64,000 nucleotides of DNA. Origin: Spinactinospora alkalitolerans (GTDB taxonomy: Bacteria > Actinomycetota > Actinomycetes > Streptosporangiales > Streptosporangiaceae). The DNA lies in contig NZ_JACCCC010000001.1 of assembly GCF_013408795.1 (NCBI RefSeq), forward strand, positions 3,534,001 through 3,598,000, given 5' to 3'. Shown here in pieces: positions 43,281-52,328 of the stretch. Numbering within the stretch: position 1 is the stretch's first letter; every line of letters starts with the position of its first letter. Both the position numbers and the translations under genes were made by a program. The notes under the pieces were generated by a model that worked only from the letters and a program-made list of their open reading frames with translations, did not search any database and had not been told where the DNA came from.

Positions 43281-44048
43281 GTGCCGGGGAGAATCCAGTC
43301 AGTCGAACGCGCCGCCGCCGTCCTGCGCCTGCTCGCCGCCGCGGGGCGCCGGCTCGGGGTGGCGGAGCTGGCCACGGCGCTGGGCCTGCCCAAGGCCACG
43401 GTGCACGGCATTCTGCGGACGCTGCAGCACGTGGGCTTCGTGGAGCAGGAGGAGCACAGCGGCAAGTACCACCTGGGGGCCGCGCTGCTGCACCTGGGCA
43501 ACAGCTACCTCGACGTCAACGAGCTGCGCACGCGCGCGCTGAACTGGTCCGACGCCCTGGCCACCCGCAGCGGGGAGAGCGTGCGCATCGGCGTCCCGCA
43601 CGAGGAGCAGGTCCTGCTCGTGCACCACGTCTTCCGGCCCGACGACAGCTTCCAGGTGCTCGACGTCGGCGCGCTGCTGCCCGTGCACGCAACGGCGCTG
43701 GGCAAGGTGCTGCTGGCCTACGCACCGCACACCGCCGGCGCCCCCGAGGAGATGGCCGACCTGAAGGCCTTCACCTCCCGCACCATCACCTCGGGCGGGC
43801 ATCTGCTGGCCGAGCTGGCCGGGGTCCGCGACCGCGGATGGGCCTGCGACCTGGAGGAGATGGTGGAGGGCGAGGTGTCGGTCGCGGCGCCGATCCGCGA
43901 CGGCCGCGGGCACACGGTCGGGGCCATCGGCGTCTCGGGCGCCGTCGAGCGGCTGTGCGACGACCGCGAGCCGCGCCGCGACATCGTCTCCTACGTGCGC
44001 GACGCCGCCCGCGCGATCTCCAGGGACCTGGGCGAGAACCGGCGCTGA
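43281..44048 (+). CDS. IclR-family regulator (GylR-like)
   Basis: 255 residues. The N-terminal winged helix (SVERAAAVLRLLAAA, then LGVAELATALGLPKATVHGI, about 7-60) is followed by the IclR effector domain with VLDVGALLPVHATALGKVLL and the conserved SVAAPIRDGRGHTVGAIGVS. Start GTG. Its position before a glycerol-3-phosphate dehydrogenase gene, and the shared operator motif, parallel the Streptomyces GylR regulator of glycerol genes. Autoregulation is likely from the palindrome at its own promoter. Confidence 0.85.
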   Translation: MPGRIQSVERAAAVLRLLAAAGRRLGVAELATALGLPKATVHGILRTLQHVGFVEQEEHSGKYHLGAALLHLGNSYLDVNELRTRALNWSDALATRSGESVRIGVPHEEQVLLVHHVFRPDDSFQVLDVGALLPVHATALGKVLLAYAPHTAGAPEEMADLKAFTSRTITSGGHLLAELAGVRDRGWACDLEEMVEGEVSVAAPIRDGRGHTVGAIGVSGAVERLCDDREPRRDIVSYVRDAARAISRDLGENRR

Positions 44049-44112
44049 GCGCCGGCGCCCGCCGAAGACGGTTGACACCTCTCCGCCCCGGAGGCATCAT
44101 TTCGATTGAGCG

Positions 44113-44127
44113 TTCGGCAATGTCGTA
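44113..44127. promoter_or_regulatory. Second IclR operator-like site, upstream of GlpD-type gene
   Basis: TTCGGCAATGTCGTA lies 80 bp before the dehydrogenase start and matches the palindrome at 43243 at 13 of 15 positions. Confidence 0.6.
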
Positions 44128-44206
44128 CAGTGGCCGACATAATCGCGTACGCGAGAACCGTCGTTCACGCAGAGGCGACGCTAAGGATCGGACAGGAAGC
44201 ACGGCC

Positions 44207-45814
44207 ATGATCAGCACGCCCACCCCCCTCGGACTCGACGACGCCCGGGCCCAGGCCCGCGCTGAGCTCGCACGCGGAACCTTCGACCTGCTCGTCATCG
44301 GCGGCGGGATCCTCGGCACGGCCGTGGCGTGGATGGCGACCCAGGCCGGCCTGCGCGTGGCGATGGTCGACGCCGGCGACTTCGCCGGCGCCACCTCCAG
44401 CGCCTCCTCCAAGCTGGTGCACGGCGGCCTGCGCTACCTGCAGACCGGCAACGTGCGGCTGGTCGCCGAGAACCACCGGGAGCGCCGCTCCCTGGCCGCC
44501 GACGTCGCGCCGCACCTGGTCAACCCCATGCCGTTCCTGGTCCCGGTCTACAAGGGCGGCCCGCACGGCGCGGCGAAGCTGGGCGCCGGCGTCTTCCTGT
44601 ACTCGGCGCTGTCGGCGTTCGGCGACGGCGTCGGCCGGGTCATCTCCCCGGCCAGGGCCCGGCGGTTGGTGCCGTCGCTGCGCACCGAGGGGCTGCGCTC
44701 CGTCGCCGCCTACCACGACCACCAGATGAACGACAGCCGCATGGCCGTGATGACGGTGCGCGCGGCCGTGGACGCCGGCGCCGTCGTGCTCAACCACGCC
44801 GAGGTGGTCGGGCTGCGCAGGACGCACGGGCGGGTCAGCGGCGCGGAGGTGCGCGACCGGTTCGGCGGCGCGGAGTTCGGCGTCGACGCGCGCCTGGTGC
44901 TCAACGCCACGGGGCCGTGGGTGGACCACCTGCGCCGCATGGAGGACCCCTCCGCCGCACCGAGCGTGCGGCTGTCCAAGGGGGCCCACGTGGTGCTGAG
45001 GACGCAGCGGCCCTGGCGCGCGGCGCTGACCATCCCGGTGGACCGGTTCCGCGTCTCGTTCGCGATCCCGTGGGAGGGGCACCTGCTGCTGGGCACCACC
45101 GACGAGGAGTACGACGGCGACCCGGCCGAGGTCGGCGCGGTGGGCACCGACATCGACCAGATCCTCGACGAGGCCGGCCTGGGCATCGAGTCGCACTTCC
45201 TGGACCCCTCGAACATCACCTACGCCTTCGCCGGGCTGCGGGTGCTGCCGGGCGGCCCCGGCGGCACGAGCGCGGCCAAGCGCGAGACGGTGGTGAGCGA
45301 GGGCCGCGGCGGCATGCTCTCGGTCGCCGGCGGCAAGTGGACGACCTACCGCCACATCGGCCGCGGCGTCATCGAGCGCCTGCGCCGGCTCTCGGCCGTC
45401 CCGCTGGCCGAGGACATGACGCCGCCGCTCAGGACGGTGCCGCTGCCAGGGATCGGGGCCCCCGACGCCATCACCCACCGGCTGCTGGTCGACCGGGAGC
45501 CCGGTGCGCGCATGGACGCGCTGGTGGCCCGGCACCTGGCCTCGCACTACGGCAGCCTGGCCCTGGACATCGCCGCGCTGGTGCGCGCCGACCCTGCGCT
45601 GGGCGAGCGCATCCACCCCGACGGGCCCGACATCTGGGCCCAGGCGGTGTTCGCACGCGACAACGAGTGGGCCGCCACGCCCGACGACGTCCTGCGCCGG
45701 CGCACCACCGTCACCGTGCGCGGCCTGGACACCCCCGAGATCCGGGAGCGGACGGCCCGGCTCCTGGTGTCCGGGGCCCATGCGGCGGACGCCCTTGCCC
45801 ACCGGAGGGTTTGA
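44207..45814 (+). CDS. glpD: FAD-dependent glycerol-3-phosphate dehydrogenase
   Basis: 535 residues. The FAD dinucleotide fold is at FDLLVIGGGILGTAVAWMAT (about 26-45), followed by the GlpD hallmarks GATSSASSKLVHGGLRYLQ and, later, GGKWTTYRHIGR. The C-terminal cap domain (from about 400) is present. ATG with ACAGGAAG upstream. The enzyme oxidises sn-glycerol 3-phosphate to dihydroxyacetone phosphate and reduces quinone at the membrane. It is probably repressed by the adjacent IclR protein. No glycerol kinase or facilitator gene is next to it. Confidence 0.88.
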   Translation: MISTPTPLGLDDARAQARAELARGTFDLLVIGGGILGTAVAWMATQAGLRVAMVDAGDFAGATSSASSKLVHGGLRYLQTGNVRLVAENHRERRSLAADVAPHLVNPMPFLVPVYKGGPHGAAKLGAGVFLYSALSAFGDGVGRVISPARARRLVPSLRTEGLRSVAAYHDHQMNDSRMAVMTVRAAVDAGAVVLNHAEVVGLRRTHGRVSGAEVRDRFGGAEFGVDARLVLNATGPWVDHLRRMEDPSAAPSVRLSKGAHVVLRTQRPWRAALTIPVDRFRVSFAIPWEGHLLLGTTDEEYDGDPAEVGAVGTDIDQILDEAGLGIESHFLDPSNITYAFAGLRVLPGGPGGTSAAKRETVVSEGRGGMLSVAGGKWTTYRHIGRGVIERLRRLSAVPLAEDMTPPLRTVPLPGIGAPDAITHRLLVDREPGARMDALVARHLASHYGSLALDIAALVRADPALGERIHPDGPDIWAQAVFARDNEWAATPDDVLRRRTTVTVRGLDTPEIRERTARLLVSGAHAADALAHRRV

Positions 45815-46114
45815 GGCTCGATCACAGGGTTCGCGGTGAACGGGAACCGTACCCGCCGCTCTCGACCACCGGGGGAACCTCGACCACAAGGATCCGCGGA
45901 GAACGGGCGGCCCGCCGTGCGGCCGAGGGCCCGTGGGCGGGGCGCCCGGCTCCGCGCGAAGCACACCGGGTGTTCTGTGGTACGGACCGAAACCGCGGCT
46001 CCGGTCCGTACCCAAGGCGGGCCTGCTGCACGCGCGGATGCGACGTCCACCTCACGGAGCCTTCGGCCACATGAGAGAACCGCACCCGCGCGAGCCCCCT
46101 CCCGGAGCGGGCCT
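45815..46114. other. Convergent gap with one hairpin
   Basis: 300 bp between glpD and the TetR gene. GTACGGACCG (45980-45989) pairs perfectly with CGGTCCGTAC (46002-46011), possibly a shared terminator. Nothing else is seen. Confidence 0.5.
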
Positions 46115-46735
46115 TCAGGCCGCCCCGCGCGGTGGCAGGCCGTGGGCCAGCAGCGCGAAGACGTCGTCGAGGACGTCGTCGGGGACCCTCCCGCCCCCGG
46201 TCCACTCGGCCCAGCGCATGCCCACGAAGTTGCCCATCCCGGTGTAGAGGTAGGCGATGACCTCGGGATCGAACCCGGGGTCGATGTCGCCGGCCATCTG
46301 GGCCCGGCGCACTCCGCGCGCGAAGCGCCGCGTCAGCGTCTCGTAGTACTCGCGGAACTGCCCGGGGACGACGAACTCGGCCTCGCGGATGATCCGGTGG
46401 ATCCACGGGCGCTGCGATATGACATCGCAGTAGGCCCGGAACCCGGCGCGTTCGACGTCGCGCTGGGTGCTGGTGCCGTGGGCCTCCATCGCCCTGCGCA
46501 TGGCGGCGCGCACGTCGGCGTTGATGCGGTCGACGACCGCCGAGAAGATCTCCTGCTTCGACTCGAAGTGCGAATAGAAGCTCCCCGTGGCGATTCCCGC
46601 GCGGGAGCAGATGCCCGCGACCGTCGTGTCGCGGTACGTGCGCTCCCCGAAGAGCTGTTCCGCCGACGTCAGCAGGCGGTCCCTGGAGGGCCGCGCCTCC
46701 TTGTCGGCCGCCCCCCGATGGGCGTCCACGGTCAT
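46115..46735 (-). CDS. TetR-family regulator
   Basis: 206 residues. The helix-turn-helix is at RDTTVAGICSRAGIATGSFY followed by SHFESKQEIFSAVVDR (about 37-70), then an all-helical ligand domain with YCDVISQRPWIHRIIREAEF. Start 46735 chosen for GGAGGGAACC; a longer frame upstream is Arg/Ala-rich and unlikely. It is divergent from the Liv-type ABC operon, and two matching dyads in the gap are probable binding sites. Confidence 0.85.
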   Translation of the reverse strand: MTVDAHRGAADKEARPSRDRLLTSAEQLFGERTYRDTTVAGICSRAGIATGSFYSHFESKQEIFSAVVDRINADVRAAMRRAMEAHGTSTQRDVERAGFRAYCDVISQRPWIHRIIREAEFVVPGQFREYYETLTRRFARGVRRAQMAGDIDPGFDPEVIAYLYTGMGNFVGMRWAEWTGGGRVPDDVLDDVFALLAHGLPPRGAA

Positions 46736-46992
46736 GGTTCCCTCCAGTCCCGACGCGGCCGCCCCGCCCAGGGGTGGCGGGGCCGCCGCGTCATCCGGTT
46801 GTCGTTTCGCGCGTCGTCGCGACCGCGCCTCCGCACGCGTCATCGCCTCCGCGCTGCTCCGTAACACGGCCGCGGAGCAGCGCGGACCCGCCCAACGATA
46901 GGGCCGGCCCGCGGTCCCGGTCCGGTGCGCCCCGCGGATGCGGCCTCCCCGCCCGTCCGCCCGCACCGGGCGCCCGTCCCCCATTTCCATCA

Positions 46993-47008
46993 TGTGACCT
47001 AGATCACA
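46993..47008. promoter_or_regulatory. Perfect CRP/FNR-type box
   Basis: TGTGACCTAGATCACA matches the TGTGA-N6-TCACA consensus exactly, with a central CTAG. It is about 200 bp before the ABC operon and about 260 bp before the TetR gene. Confidence 0.65.
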
Positions 47009-47035
47009 ATTCAGCTACGATCGCCACGACCTTCT

Positions 47036-47051
47036 TGTGAAGCACTTCACA
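47036..47051. promoter_or_regulatory. 7-2-7 inverted repeat in the ABC promoter
   Basis: TGTGAAG-CA-CTTCACA lies 28 bp after the CRP-type box. Its role is unknown. Confidence 0.5.
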
Positions 47052-47059
47052 TCTAGCCC

Positions 47060-47073
47060 TGAATATTGATTCA
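47060..47073. promoter_or_regulatory. Dyad TGAAT-N4-ATTCA, copy 1
   Basis: TGAATATTGATTCA; copy 2 with the same half-sites and spacer length begins 56 bp downstream. Candidate TetR operator. Confidence 0.6.
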
Positions 47074-47115
47074 AACCGACCCGAACTTCAAGACATTGAG
47101 CGGGATGGACATCAA

Positions 47116-47129
47116 TGAATCGTCATTCA
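47116..47129. promoter_or_regulatory. Dyad TGAAT-N4-ATTCA, copy 2
   Basis: TGAATCGTCATTCA, 81 bp before the first ABC gene. Same architecture as the copy at 47060. Confidence 0.6.
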
Positions 47130-47209
47130 GTTCCATGGAGCGGACCGGAGGCTGAGGGCGCGGTCGCGCCGCGACCCGCACCTGCGCGGAAGAGATCCGG
47201 AGGGCGCCG

Positions 47210-48025
47210 ATGAGCGGCGGATCGCTGACCGTCCACGACCTGGCCGTGCACTACGGCCGCGCGGTGCGCCCCCTGCGGCGGGTGTCGCTGGAGGTCGCCC
47301 AGGGCGGCGTCGCCGCGGTGCTGGGCGCCAACGGCGCCGGGAAGTCGACGCTGCTGCGCGCGATCTCGGGCACGCTGCGCTTCCACCGCGGCGGGATCGA
47401 CTCCGGCCGGATCACCTTCGGCGGCCAACGGCTGGACGGGCTGGACCCCGCCGCGATCGTGCGGCGGGGCATCGTGCAGGTGCCCGAGGGGCGGCGCGTG
47501 TTCGCCCGGATGACGGTGGAGGAGAACCTCCAGGCCGGCGGGCTGAGCGGAGTGGGCAGGGGCGAGCTGCGCCGGATCCGGACGCGGGTGCTGGAGCTGT
47601 TCCCGGTGCTGGGTGAGCGCGCCGGCCAGCGCGCGGGACTGCTCTCCGGGGGCGAGCAGCAGATGCTGGCGATCGGGCGCGCGCTCATGGCCCGGCCGAA
47701 GGTGCTGCTGCTGGACGAGCCGACGCTGGGACTCGCACCGCAGATCGCCGCCCGCATCGCGGCCACGATCGGCGAGATCAACCGGCAGGGCATCTCCGTG
47801 CTGCTGGTCGAGCAGAACGCGGCGCTGGCACTGCGCATGGCCGATGACGGCTACGTGCTCGACGTCGGCGAGGTCGTGCTGTCCGGACCCGCGGACGAGC
47901 TGGCCGCCAGCGACGAGGTCCGGCGCCGCTACCTCGGCGTCAGCGAGGAGGGCCTGGAGGAGGACGAGGCCGTGGCGGGGCTGTCCGCCGCGCGGGGGCG
48001 CACGCTGTCCAGGTGGGCGTCGTGA
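47210..48025 (+). CDS. Branched-chain amino acid-type ABC transporter ATPase (LivF-like)
   Basis: 271 residues. Walker A GANGAGKST, signature SGGEQQMLAIGRAL, Walker B VLLLDEPTLGLAP. The short LivF-type insert pattern (QVPEGRRVFARMTVEENL) separates it from LivG. Start ATG with CCGGAGGG. First gene of a five-gene operon encoding a Liv-type importer (amino acid, urea or another small amide), it is coupled to LivG by a GTGA overlap. Confidence 0.88.
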   Translation: MSGGSLTVHDLAVHYGRAVRPLRRVSLEVAQGGVAAVLGANGAGKSTLLRAISGTLRFHRGGIDSGRITFGGQRLDGLDPAAIVRRGIVQVPEGRRVFARMTVEENLQAGGLSGVGRGELRRIRTRVLELFPVLGERAGQRAGLLSGGEQQMLAIGRALMARPKVLLLDEPTLGLAPQIAARIAATIGEINRQGISVLLVEQNAALALRMADDGYVLDVGEVVLSGPADELAASDEVRRRYLGVSEEGLEEDEAVAGLSAARGRTLSRWAS

Positions 48026-48876
48026 AGCGGGCCGCGGCGACGGCCGGTCCGGGGCCGGCGCTGGAGGTCCGCGACGTCACCGTGCGCTTCGGCGGGCTGA
48101 CGGCGCTGGACCGGGTGAGCTTCACGGTGCCTCCCGGCGCGATCCACGCGATCATCGGTCCCAACGGCGCGGGCAAGTCCACCTGCTTCAACGTACTGTC
48201 GGGCGTGTACCGGGCGACATCGGGACGCGTCGGCTTCGGCGGGCACGAGCTCACCGCCATGGCGCCGCACCGCGTCGCCGGCGTGGGCGTGGCCAGGACC
48301 TTCCAGAACATCGCGCTCTCGCACAGCCAGACGGTGCGCAGCAACCTGCTGACGGGTCGGCACCGGCTCACCGGCTCCGGTTTCCTCTCAGCGGGGCTGC
48401 GGCTGCCGCGGGCCCGCGGCGAGGAGGCCGCCCACGCGGAGCGGGTCCGCGAGATCGCCGGCTTCGTCGGCCTGCGCGAACACCTGGAGACCGAGGTGCG
48501 GCTGCTGCCCTACGGGATCCAGAAGCGGGTGGAGCTGGCCCGCGCGCTGGCGATGGAGCCGCGCCTGCTCCTGCTCGACGAGCCGGTCGCCGGCATGACC
48601 AGCGCCGAGCGCCGCGTCATGGCCGAACTGGTCGCGGCGGTACGCCGGAGCCTGGGCATCTCGGTGCTGCTGGTGGAGCACGACATGGGCATCGTGATGC
48701 GGCTCGCCGACTCCGTCACCGTCCTGGACTTCGGCCGGCGCATCGCCGACGGCGTCCCCGAGGAGATCCAGCGCGACCCCGCTGTCATACGCGCCTACCT
48801 GGGCGCGGAGGAGGCCGACGCCGACCGCGGCGCGGGGCCGGACGCGCCCGCCACTCCCCCCACCGACAAGGACTAA
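48022..48876 (+). CDS. Branched-chain amino acid-type ABC transporter ATPase (LivG-like)
   Basis: 284 residues. Walker A GPNGAGKST, LivG-typical VGVARTFQNIALS, signature region LPYGIQKRVELARAL, Walker B LLLLDEPVAGMT and the switch His in VEHDMGIVMRLAD. GTG start overlaps the preceding TGA. It pairs with LivF as the ATPase dimer. Confidence 0.88.
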   Translation: MKRAAATAGPGPALEVRDVTVRFGGLTALDRVSFTVPPGAIHAIIGPNGAGKSTCFNVLSGVYRATSGRVGFGGHELTAMAPHRVAGVGVARTFQNIALSHSQTVRSNLLTGRHRLTGSGFLSAGLRLPRARGEEAAHAERVREIAGFVGLREHLETEVRLLPYGIQKRVELARALAMEPRLLLLDEPVAGMTSAERRVMAELVAAVRRSLGISVLLVEHDMGIVMRLADSVTVLDFGRRIADGVPEEIQRDPAVIRAYLGAEEADADRGAGPDAPATPPTDKD

Positions 48877-48879
48877 AGC

Positions 48880-49770
48880 GTGATAAAGCTTCTCGAACTG
48901 CTGGTCAACGGCGTCTCGATCGGGGCCGTCTACGCGCTGATCGCGCTGGGCTTCGTGATCATCTACCGCGCCACGGAGGTCGTGAACTTCGCGCACGCCT
49001 CACTGGTGCTGGTCGGCGGCTACATCACCGCGGTCACCCACCAGCACATCGGGTTCTGGCCGGCGCTGGGCCTGGGGATCGCCGGCGCGGCCGTGCTCGG
49101 CGCGGCGCTGGAGTTCCTGCTGATCCGCCGGTCCAAGGCGGAGAACCGGCACATCCTGGCGATCGCCACCATCGGCATCGACATCGTTATCATCGCCCAG
49201 CTCACCCGCATGATCGGCGCCGACGTCCTGGCGATGGGCGATCCCTGGCAGAACCAGGTCGTGCGGATCGGCGAGGTGAGCATCGCCCAGACCCGCATCG
49301 CCGCATTCGTCATCGCCGCCCTGGTGCTGACCGGGTTCGTGCTCGCGTTCAAGTACACCTCGTGGGGGCTGTCCATGCGGGCCGCCGCCGAGGACGACGA
49401 GACCGCCTCCCTCATGGGCGTGCGCCTGGGCCGGGTGTCGATGTCGGCGTGGGCGGTCGCCGGCGGGCTGGCCGCGCTCGCGGCGCTGTTCCTCACCGTG
49501 TTCCCCACCCCCGGACTGGACCGGGCGACGAGCCTGGCCGCCATCAAGGCGTTCCCCGCCGCGATCATCGGGGGGCTCGACTCCACCAACGGCGCGCTCG
49601 CGGGCGGCCTCATCGTGGGGCTGACCGAGTCCCTGGTCACCGGCTACCAGGGGGACCTGACCTTCCTCGGGCGCGGGCTGGGCGAAGTGGCGCCGTTCAT
49701 CGTCATGGTCGCCATCCTGCTCATCCGGCCCACCGGGCTGTTCGGCGTGAAGGAGACGGCCCGTGTCTGA
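48880..49770 (+). CDS. Branched-chain amino acid-type ABC permease (LivH-like)
   Basis: 296 residues, about eight helices. NGVSIGAVYALIALGFVIIY and EVVNFAHASLVLVGGYI are the classic LivH N-terminal signature; the C-terminal part has FPAAIIGGLDSTNGALAGGL. GTG start 3 bp after LivG. Inner-membrane channel of the importer. Confidence 0.88.
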   Translation: MIKLLELLVNGVSIGAVYALIALGFVIIYRATEVVNFAHASLVLVGGYITAVTHQHIGFWPALGLGIAGAAVLGAALEFLLIRRSKAENRHILAIATIGIDIVIIAQLTRMIGADVLAMGDPWQNQVVRIGEVSIAQTRIAAFVIAALVLTGFVLAFKYTSWGLSMRAAAEDDETASLMGVRLGRVSMSAWAVAGGLAALAALFLTVFPTPGLDRATSLAAIKAFPAAIIGGLDSTNGALAGGLIVGLTESLVTGYQGDLTFLGRGLGEVAPFIVMVAILLIRPTGLFGVKETARV

Positions 49771-50965
49771 GTCCTCCGTGTCCCACCCCGCGCCGCCGGA
49801 GTCCGCGGTGCGCGCGGCCGCCGGCGGCGCCGGAGGCGGCCCGGGCCGGCCGTCGTGGTACCGCAGGCCGGGCGGGTACCTGACGGCCGCCGCCGCCGTG
49901 GTCCTGCTGGCCATCCCCTTCTACGTCGAGGTCTTCTGGCTCCAGGCCGGCCTGTTCGCCATGGCGGCCGCCATCGGGGCGATCGGGCTGAACCTGCTGA
50001 CCGGCGCGACCGGCCAGCTCTCCCTGGGGCACGCGTTCTTCATCGCCGTGGGCGCCTACGGCTACGTGGCGATGGCCGCCGAGCCCGCGGGCGGGGGCGG
50101 CGAGCTGCTGGGGCTGGGCCTGCCCACCCCCGTCGCGATGGTCGGCGCGGTGCTGCTGGCCGGGCTGGCCGGGCTGGCGTTCAGCCCGATCGCCGGCCGG
50201 GTGAGCGGGATCTACCTCGGCATCGCCTCCATCGCCCTGGTCTTCATCGGCCAGCACCTGCTGTTCAACGCCGCGTCGGTCACCGGGGGCTTCAACGGCC
50301 GGATCGTACCGGAGTTCACCCTGCTGGGCCTCTCCTTCGCCGACACCCCCGAGCTCGTCCTGGCCGGCGTGCCCTTCGGCGCGCTGGAGCGGCTGTGGTA
50401 CCTGGGGCTGGCCCTGGCCGCCGGCTCGGCGCTGTTCGCCCGCGGGGTCCTGCGCGGCCGGCCGGGGCGGGCCATGAACACCATCCGCGACCATCCGACC
50501 GCGGCCGCGGTCATCGGCATCCCGGTCGCCCGGTACCGCGCCGGCGTCTTCGTGCTGTCCTCGATGTACGCCGGGCTGTCCGGTGTGCTGCTGGCCCTGG
50601 TGTTCCAGCAGACGGTCCCCGACTACTTCGACCTCTTCCTGTCCCTGGACTACCTGGCGATGATCGTCATCGGCGGGCTGGGCTCCGTCGGCGGCGCCGT
50701 GCTCGGCGGCGTGTTCGTCGCCCTGCTGCCCCAGGTCCTCACCCGCTACGCCGACTCCCTGCCGCTGGTCGTCGCCGCCGGCACCGGTGACGGGCTCGCC
50801 CCCGCCGAGGCGGCCCGCATCCTCTACGGCGCGGCCGTCGTCGCCGTCGTGCTCTTCATCCCCGGCGGCCTGCTCCCGCTGTGGCAACGCTGCCGCGACG
50901 CAGTGGCGCGCCCTCGCCCGAACAGCGCACCTCCCCCCTCCGACGACAAGGAGAAGACACGATGA
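49763..50965 (+). CDS. Branched-chain amino acid-type ABC permease (LivM-like)
   Basis: 400 residues. NLLTGATGQLSLGHAFFIAV and VIGGLGSVGGAVLGGVFVAL are LivM hallmarks, with an extra hydrophilic N-terminus of about 35 residues. GTG start overlaps LivH by 8 nt. Its TGA overlaps the binding-protein start (ATGA). Confidence 0.88.
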   Translation: MSESSVSHPAPPESAVRAAAGGAGGGPGRPSWYRRPGGYLTAAAAVVLLAIPFYVEVFWLQAGLFAMAAAIGAIGLNLLTGATGQLSLGHAFFIAVGAYGYVAMAAEPAGGGGELLGLGLPTPVAMVGAVLLAGLAGLAFSPIAGRVSGIYLGIASIALVFIGQHLLFNAASVTGGFNGRIVPEFTLLGLSFADTPELVLAGVPFGALERLWYLGLALAAGSALFARGVLRGRPGRAMNTIRDHPTAAAVIGIPVARYRAGVFVLSSMYAGLSGVLLALVFQQTVPDYFDLFLSLDYLAMIVIGGLGSVGGAVLGGVFVALLPQVLTRYADSLPLVVAAGTGDGLAPAEAARILYGAAVVAVVLFIPGGLLPLWQRCRDAVARPRPNSAPPPSDDKEKTR

Positions 50966-52245
50966 CCTCCACCGGCACCACCGCATCGAGACCGCGCCGA
51001 CTGCACGCCGGCGTGGCGGCCGCGGCCGCGCTCGCCCTCGTGCTCACCGCGTGCAGCTCCAAGGCCTCCGACGGGGAGGGCGGGGTCGACGACGAGGGCG
51101 TGGCCATGGGTCCTGGCGTCACCGAGGACACCGTCACCGTCGGCCTGATGACCGACATGACCAACGTCTACGCGGCGCTGGGCAAGAGCCTGACCCAGGC
51201 GCAGCAGTTGTACTTCCAGCAGGTCAACGAGGACGGCGGGATCTGCGGCAGGCAGGTGGAGGTCGTCGTCCGCGACCACGGCTACGACGTGCAGCAGGCC
51301 GTGGCCAACTACACCGAGATCTCCTCGGATGTGGCCGCGTTCCCGCAGTTCCTCGGCTCGCCCATGGTGATGGCGGTCAAGGACCGCATCGGCGAGGACC
51401 ACGTCCTCACCATCCCGCAGGCCTGGTCGACCGCGCTGCTGGGCAGCCAGTACATCCAGGTCACCGGGACCACCTACGACGTCGACATGATCAACGCCGT
51501 CCAGTTCCTGATGGAGGACCACGGGATCGAGTCCGGCGACGCGATCGGCCACGTCTACTTCGAGGGCGACTACGGCGAGAGCGCGCTGCACGGCGCCGTC
51601 TACGCCGCCGAGACCGAGGGCATCCAGCTCGTGGAGCAGCGCATCACCTCCAGCGACACCGACATGACCGCGGCGGTGTCGGCGCTGGAGGACTCCGACG
51701 TCGACGCGGTCCTGATGAGCGCGGGGCCGGAGCAGTCGGCCTCGCTGGCCAGCGTCGCCGCCGCGCGGGGGATGGACGTGCCGATCGTCGCCAGCAACTC
51801 CGGCTTCGCCCCGCAACTGCTGGAGACGCCCGCGGCCGAGCCGCTGCTGGAGAACTTCTACTCGATGAACGCCGGCCTGCCCATCGCCGCTGACGTCGAT
51901 GAGGTGCAGCGGCTGGCCGACGACTACTCCGCCGCCTACCCCGAGGACCCGCTGGACACCGCGGTGATCTCCGGCTACTCCTCCGCGGTGCTGATCGGCG
52001 ACGCCCTGAGGACCGCGTGCGAGAACGGCGACCTCACCCGCGACGGCATCACCAGCGCCCACCGGTCCCAGAGCCAGTACGACAACCCCTACGGCGTCGA
52101 CATGGACCTGTCCATCTGGGATGCCTCGGCCGCCCGCCAGAGCCACGTGCTCAAGCCCGACGCCGACGCCGTCGGCGGGCTCGTCGTGCACAAGGAGGCC
52201 TTCGGCTCGGAGATGCTGGAGAACTACGTCTCGCCCGTGGGCTGA
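50962..52245 (+). CDS. Substrate-binding lipoprotein of the Liv-type importer
   Basis: 427 residues. A basic N-terminus and hydrophobic run end in the lipobox VLTACSS (C31), so it is a lipoprotein. The mature part is a periplasmic-binding-fold protein of the LivK group (VGLMTDMTNVYAALGKSLTQ, then GQVEVV-type NEDGGICGRQVEVVVRDHG). Start has AAGGAGAAG. It sets the specificity of the importer, which cannot be told by eye. Confidence 0.87.
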   Translation: MTSTGTTASRPRRLHAGVAAAAALALVLTACSSKASDGEGGVDDEGVAMGPGVTEDTVTVGLMTDMTNVYAALGKSLTQAQQLYFQQVNEDGGICGRQVEVVVRDHGYDVQQAVANYTEISSDVAAFPQFLGSPMVMAVKDRIGEDHVLTIPQAWSTALLGSQYIQVTGTTYDVDMINAVQFLMEDHGIESGDAIGHVYFEGDYGESALHGAVYAAETEGIQLVEQRITSSDTDMTAAVSALEDSDVDAVLMSAGPEQSASLASVAAARGMDVPIVASNSGFAPQLLETPAAEPLLENFYSMNAGLPIAADVDEVQRLADDYSAAYPEDPLDTAVISGYSSAVLIGDALRTACENGDLTRDGITSAHRSQSQYDNPYGVDMDLSIWDASAARQSHVLKPDADAVGGLVVHKEAFGSEMLENYVSPVG

Positions 52246-52249
52246 GTCG

Positions 52250-52267
52250 GCCCCGCGGCCGCGGGGC
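52250..52267. terminator. 18-bp GC palindrome in convergent gap
   Basis: GCCCCGCGGCCGCGGGGC, perfectly self-complementary, four bases after the binding-protein stop. Likely to limit read-through between the convergent operons. Confidence 0.45.
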
Positions 52268-52328
52268 GCCGGGCGGTGCGAGGCCCCGCCCGCCCGCGGC
52301 CGCGCCCGGCTCCCGCCGCGGGGCGGGG

